A DNA stretch of 64,000 bases from Pseudomonas sp. QS1027. Its GTDB lineage: Bacteria; Pseudomonadota; Gammaproteobacteria; Pseudomonadales; Pseudomonadaceae. Shown piece after piece: positions 63,001 to 64,000 of the stretch (position 1 is the stretch's first letter; every line of letters begins with the position of its first letter). The stretch covers positions 90,225-154,224 of the forward strand of contig NZ_PHSU01000025.1 in assembly GCF_002814235.1 (NCBI RefSeq), given 5' to 3'. Under the pieces are notes generated by a model, which was not told where the DNA came from, ran no database searches, and was given only the letters and a program-made list of their open reading frames with translations. The translations under genes were made by a program, and so were the position numbers.

Positions 63001-63456
63001 AACCGGCTGATGCTGATGCTCAAGGGCTCGTTGCAACTGGGCCAGGTGCCCGCCCTGGAACTCAATTTCGACCTGATGCCGGTGGACTTCCTCGCCCGCT
63101 TCATCGCCGTGCATGGCCGGCGTACCAGTGCTCACGGCGTGTTCAACCTGCATAACCCGCAACCCCTGAGCTGGGCCGACTACATGGCTTCGTTCCGCGA
63201 GGCCGGCCATGACTTCCAACTGGTCAGCGTCGCCGACTGGCAACGCCAGTTGCATCGGGTCGACAGCCACAACGCGCTGTTCGAAGTCCTGGGTTTCTAC
63301 CTCAACGGTTTCGAGGAGGACATCGGCGATATCTCGGCCATCGGCCATGCCCATGCCGCCGCCGGCGTGCGCGAGATGGGCGAGCAATACCCGGCCAAGA
63401 CCCCGGCGCTGCTGCGCAAGGGCTGCGACTACCTCAAACAGATCCAATTCATCTGA
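60013..63456 (+). CDS. mgoA: MgoA/PvfC, NRPS with A-T-reductase domains
   Basis: A non-ribosomal peptide synthetase of 1147 residues. The N-terminal ~190 residues (LMLVGSSQALDELLRELEQHGH) are not a condensation domain and may be a decayed formyltransferase-like part. The adenylation domain (about 195-675) has LYTSGTTGQPKGV, NLYGPTETT, YRTGDMAKW and NGKIDR; the ten specificity residues read D-S-I-F-M-G-L-V-L-K by alignment to PheA. The carrier domain has LGGHS with Ser720. The terminal reductase (about 790-1145) has VLVTGANSFVGVHLVE and YNLSKWVGER. It activates an aliphatic amino acid and releases it as an aldehyde. AAGGAG precedes the ATG. Confidence 0.93.
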   Translation: MRRLTLMLVGSSQALDELLRELEQHGHSIQRLSQAQAIEAQPPGAADLLIEDGSLALPTSWRRDLGACIHLALRLEQGPVTPHGLPAISLLCRLIEDSGSRLIQRLGVDQDGSGNGQALRLAAVQALVEGVALQVSRYSRDAEHFSEAVTLPSASEHPEQDLGRLETLAFEHRLNQTTRPELLALAQVPVIEHIEASLRRFADRPALTLDGVTLTYRELHDLSRTIQQSLLARLDALGPFAEPPVIGLCQHKSPALYASILAILGAGAVYLPLDPGHPLQRQLFVLKDAGATLLLHDGQEPLAGHLPALDVRDLVQKPTDQPLVRQPRAPQAPCLALYTSGTTGQPKGVLLSQHNLSHFTAWYADYVQLSETSRVLQFSTLSFDSSLIDIFPTLVSGAELVVPTEDQRRDPLQLLALIRGRQLSHAFLPPALLSILPLDTPLGLSHVMTGGDVCEPDVIEKLATQCHFYNLYGPTETTVLVTARQFQAGSGNRNLGQAIANSQVLILDEQRQPVTEQTVGELYIAGPGVGLGYLNNPGKTADSYLQLALGQGESLRAYRTGDMAKWTGAGIELCGRRDNQVKIRGFRVEPEEIEQCLRDSRLYRQIAVVIDPRRRVLAFMSQPQSPGGQDALRQHAERYLPDYMQPTVYTELADMPSASNGKIDRAALLKLPVETPENSRRRLPATADESRLLELWAELLELPVEDISTDESFFNLGGHSILLSKMLLGIREQYGRGISINRFIEEPTLCRLAMLVGGAATSQVLSEQILIDTTRELGLNVLPADRAGDVNKVLVTGANSFVGVHLVEALLAGGAVEVACLVRDSVAEPAAERFARALRENRLEHLDLSRVRVYAADLTRPLLGLAPAVYERIDREFGALVHNAANVNHVLDYESLAPDNVDPLFECLRLCEGRSKKIFNFISTLSASSSVDAEGRVLEQPAAQTPPIYIKNGYNLSKWVGERILQRAREQGAWVNLYRPGNISFNSRTGVSQPHKNRLMLMLKGSLQLGQVPALELNFDLMPVDFLARFIAVHGRRTSAHGVFNLHNPQPLSWADYMASFREAGHDFQLVSVADWQRQLHRVDSHNALFEVLGFYLNGFEEDIGDISAIGHAHAAAGVREMGEQYPAKTPALLRKGCDYLKQIQFI

Positions 63457-63484
63457 TTCACCCCCACCCACAAGGAGTTACATC

Positions 63485-63952
63485 ATGAATAACCTGCAAC
63501 CCGATAGCCTGATCCGCAACCCACAAGGCAGCCCGGTGATTTCATCGGTGGAAGTTGCTCGCGACGCGGCCACGGTCTGGGCCGTGGTCGGCGATTTCGG
63601 TGGATTCGCGGCGTTTATCACGGCGCTGGAGCGCATCGAGATCACCGGCGAAGGCGTCGGCTCGCTGCGCAAGAAATTCTTCAAGGACGGCAACCTGGTG
63701 GTCGAGCAGCTCAACTCGCGGGACGAGCAGGCGCGGCGGATGACCTGGACGACGATCTACAACACCCTGGGGGTTGGCCAGCTGTGGGCGGCGATGACGG
63801 TCGAGGCGCTGGATGCGCAGCGCTGCCGGGCGACCTGGACCATCATTGCCGAACCGGCCAGTGGCGGCGAGGAGGCGCTGCCGGGGTTCCGCAGTTTTGT
63901 TCAGGGGTTTGCCGATGATGCGATGAACACTGTGCGGACGTTGTTGGCCTGA
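63485..63952 (+). CDS. mgoD: MgoD/PvfD, SRPBCC/polyketide-cyclase-like protein
   Basis: A protein of 155 residues of the START/SRPBCC fold: ISSVEVARDAATVWAVVGDFGGF at the N-terminus, GVGSLRKKFFKDGNLVVEQL in the middle and a C-terminal helix GFRSFVQGFADDAMNTVRTL. It is the fourth and last gene of mgoBCAD, 28 bases after mgoA with AAGGAG 9 bases before the ATG. The longer frame from 63209 is a shadow of mgoA. It may bind or cyclise a pathway intermediate. Confidence 0.9.
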   Translation: MNNLQPDSLIRNPQGSPVISSVEVARDAATVWAVVGDFGGFAAFITALERIEITGEGVGSLRKKFFKDGNLVVEQLNSRDEQARRMTWTTIYNTLGVGQLWAAMTVEALDAQRCRATWTIIAEPASGGEEALPGFRSFVQGFADDAMNTVRTLLA

Positions 63953-63985
63953 TAGGTTCCGATAGAGCGTAGGTGTCCTTGAGGG

Positions 63986-64000
63986 ACTCTTCGCGGGCAA
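63986..64000. repeat. Start of a REP unit cut by the window end
   Basis: CTCTTCGCGGGCAA is the left end of the same REP class seen at 49496-49600, 34 bases after mgoD. The rest lies outside the window. Confidence 0.7.

Noticed and set aside
62059..63471. A 470-codon frame on the minus strand
   Set aside because: It is antisense to the carrier and reductase domains of mgoA.

Overview
The window reads as chromosome of a fluorescent pseudomonad (P. fluorescens group or a close relative). The grounds are high GC with strong codon bias, REP inverted pairs of the Pseudomonas type, Pseudomonas-typical families (DUF2789, DUF6916, a giant dermonecrotic-toxin-like protein), an mgo/pvf operon and a complete pga operon. 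This assignment rests on gene content only; no database search was made.

Layout. 1-3979 (-): 5' part of a giant toxin-like protein that runs off the window. 4069-10418 (-): pgaABCD for poly-N-acetylglucosamine (PNAG), preceded on the same strand by a CHASE2 histidine kinase (10602-12905), a FecR-domain periplasmic protein (12924-13922) and an 83-residue membrane protein. A divergent OmpR-type response regulator follows at 14739-15452. 15460-17885: a DUF945/YdgA protein and an unknown membrane protein. 17988-23074 (-): a MarR-FUSC-DUF1656-HlyD-NodT efflux operon whose five genes all overlap. 23382-26642: small Pseudomonas genes, YbaK, and an NfeD/slipin pair, with two REP pairs.

26649-48762 is the most unusual stretch. 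A 2318-residue surface protein with an N-terminal LEPR-XLL signal, DUF4347, a Gly-rich region and 15 Ig-like repeats is linked to a TolC-type lipoprotein, a 32-codon ORF, an Asp/Asn hydroxylase-like protein and a sulfotransferase-like protein. Beside it lie a second sulfotransferase, an ArnT-like glycosyltransferase, a phage-collar (MdpB-like) protein and DUF6916. A three-gene HlyD set follows, in which one adaptor is fused to an M50 zinc protease with a PqqD-like N-terminus and another carries a GAF-like N-terminus. No ABC ATPase or RND pump is encoded here. I propose a dedicated export and modification system for the LEPR-XLL protein.

48763-52226: a structured leader with a small Pseudomonas protein, a REP pair, and a DosP-like heme-PAS GGDEF/EAL protein. 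52506-57424: a taurine/sulfonate-type ABC importer with a TauD-like dioxygenase and a divergent GntR/FCD regulator. 58293-63952 (+): mgoB-mgoC-mgoA-mgoD (pvfABCD), which makes a diazeniumdiolate/pyrazine-N-oxide type signal, preceded by an AT-rich 0.87-kb upstream region. Together the window carries several systems for surface life: PNAG matrix, a giant adhesin, c-di-GMP turnover and a virulence-linked signal.
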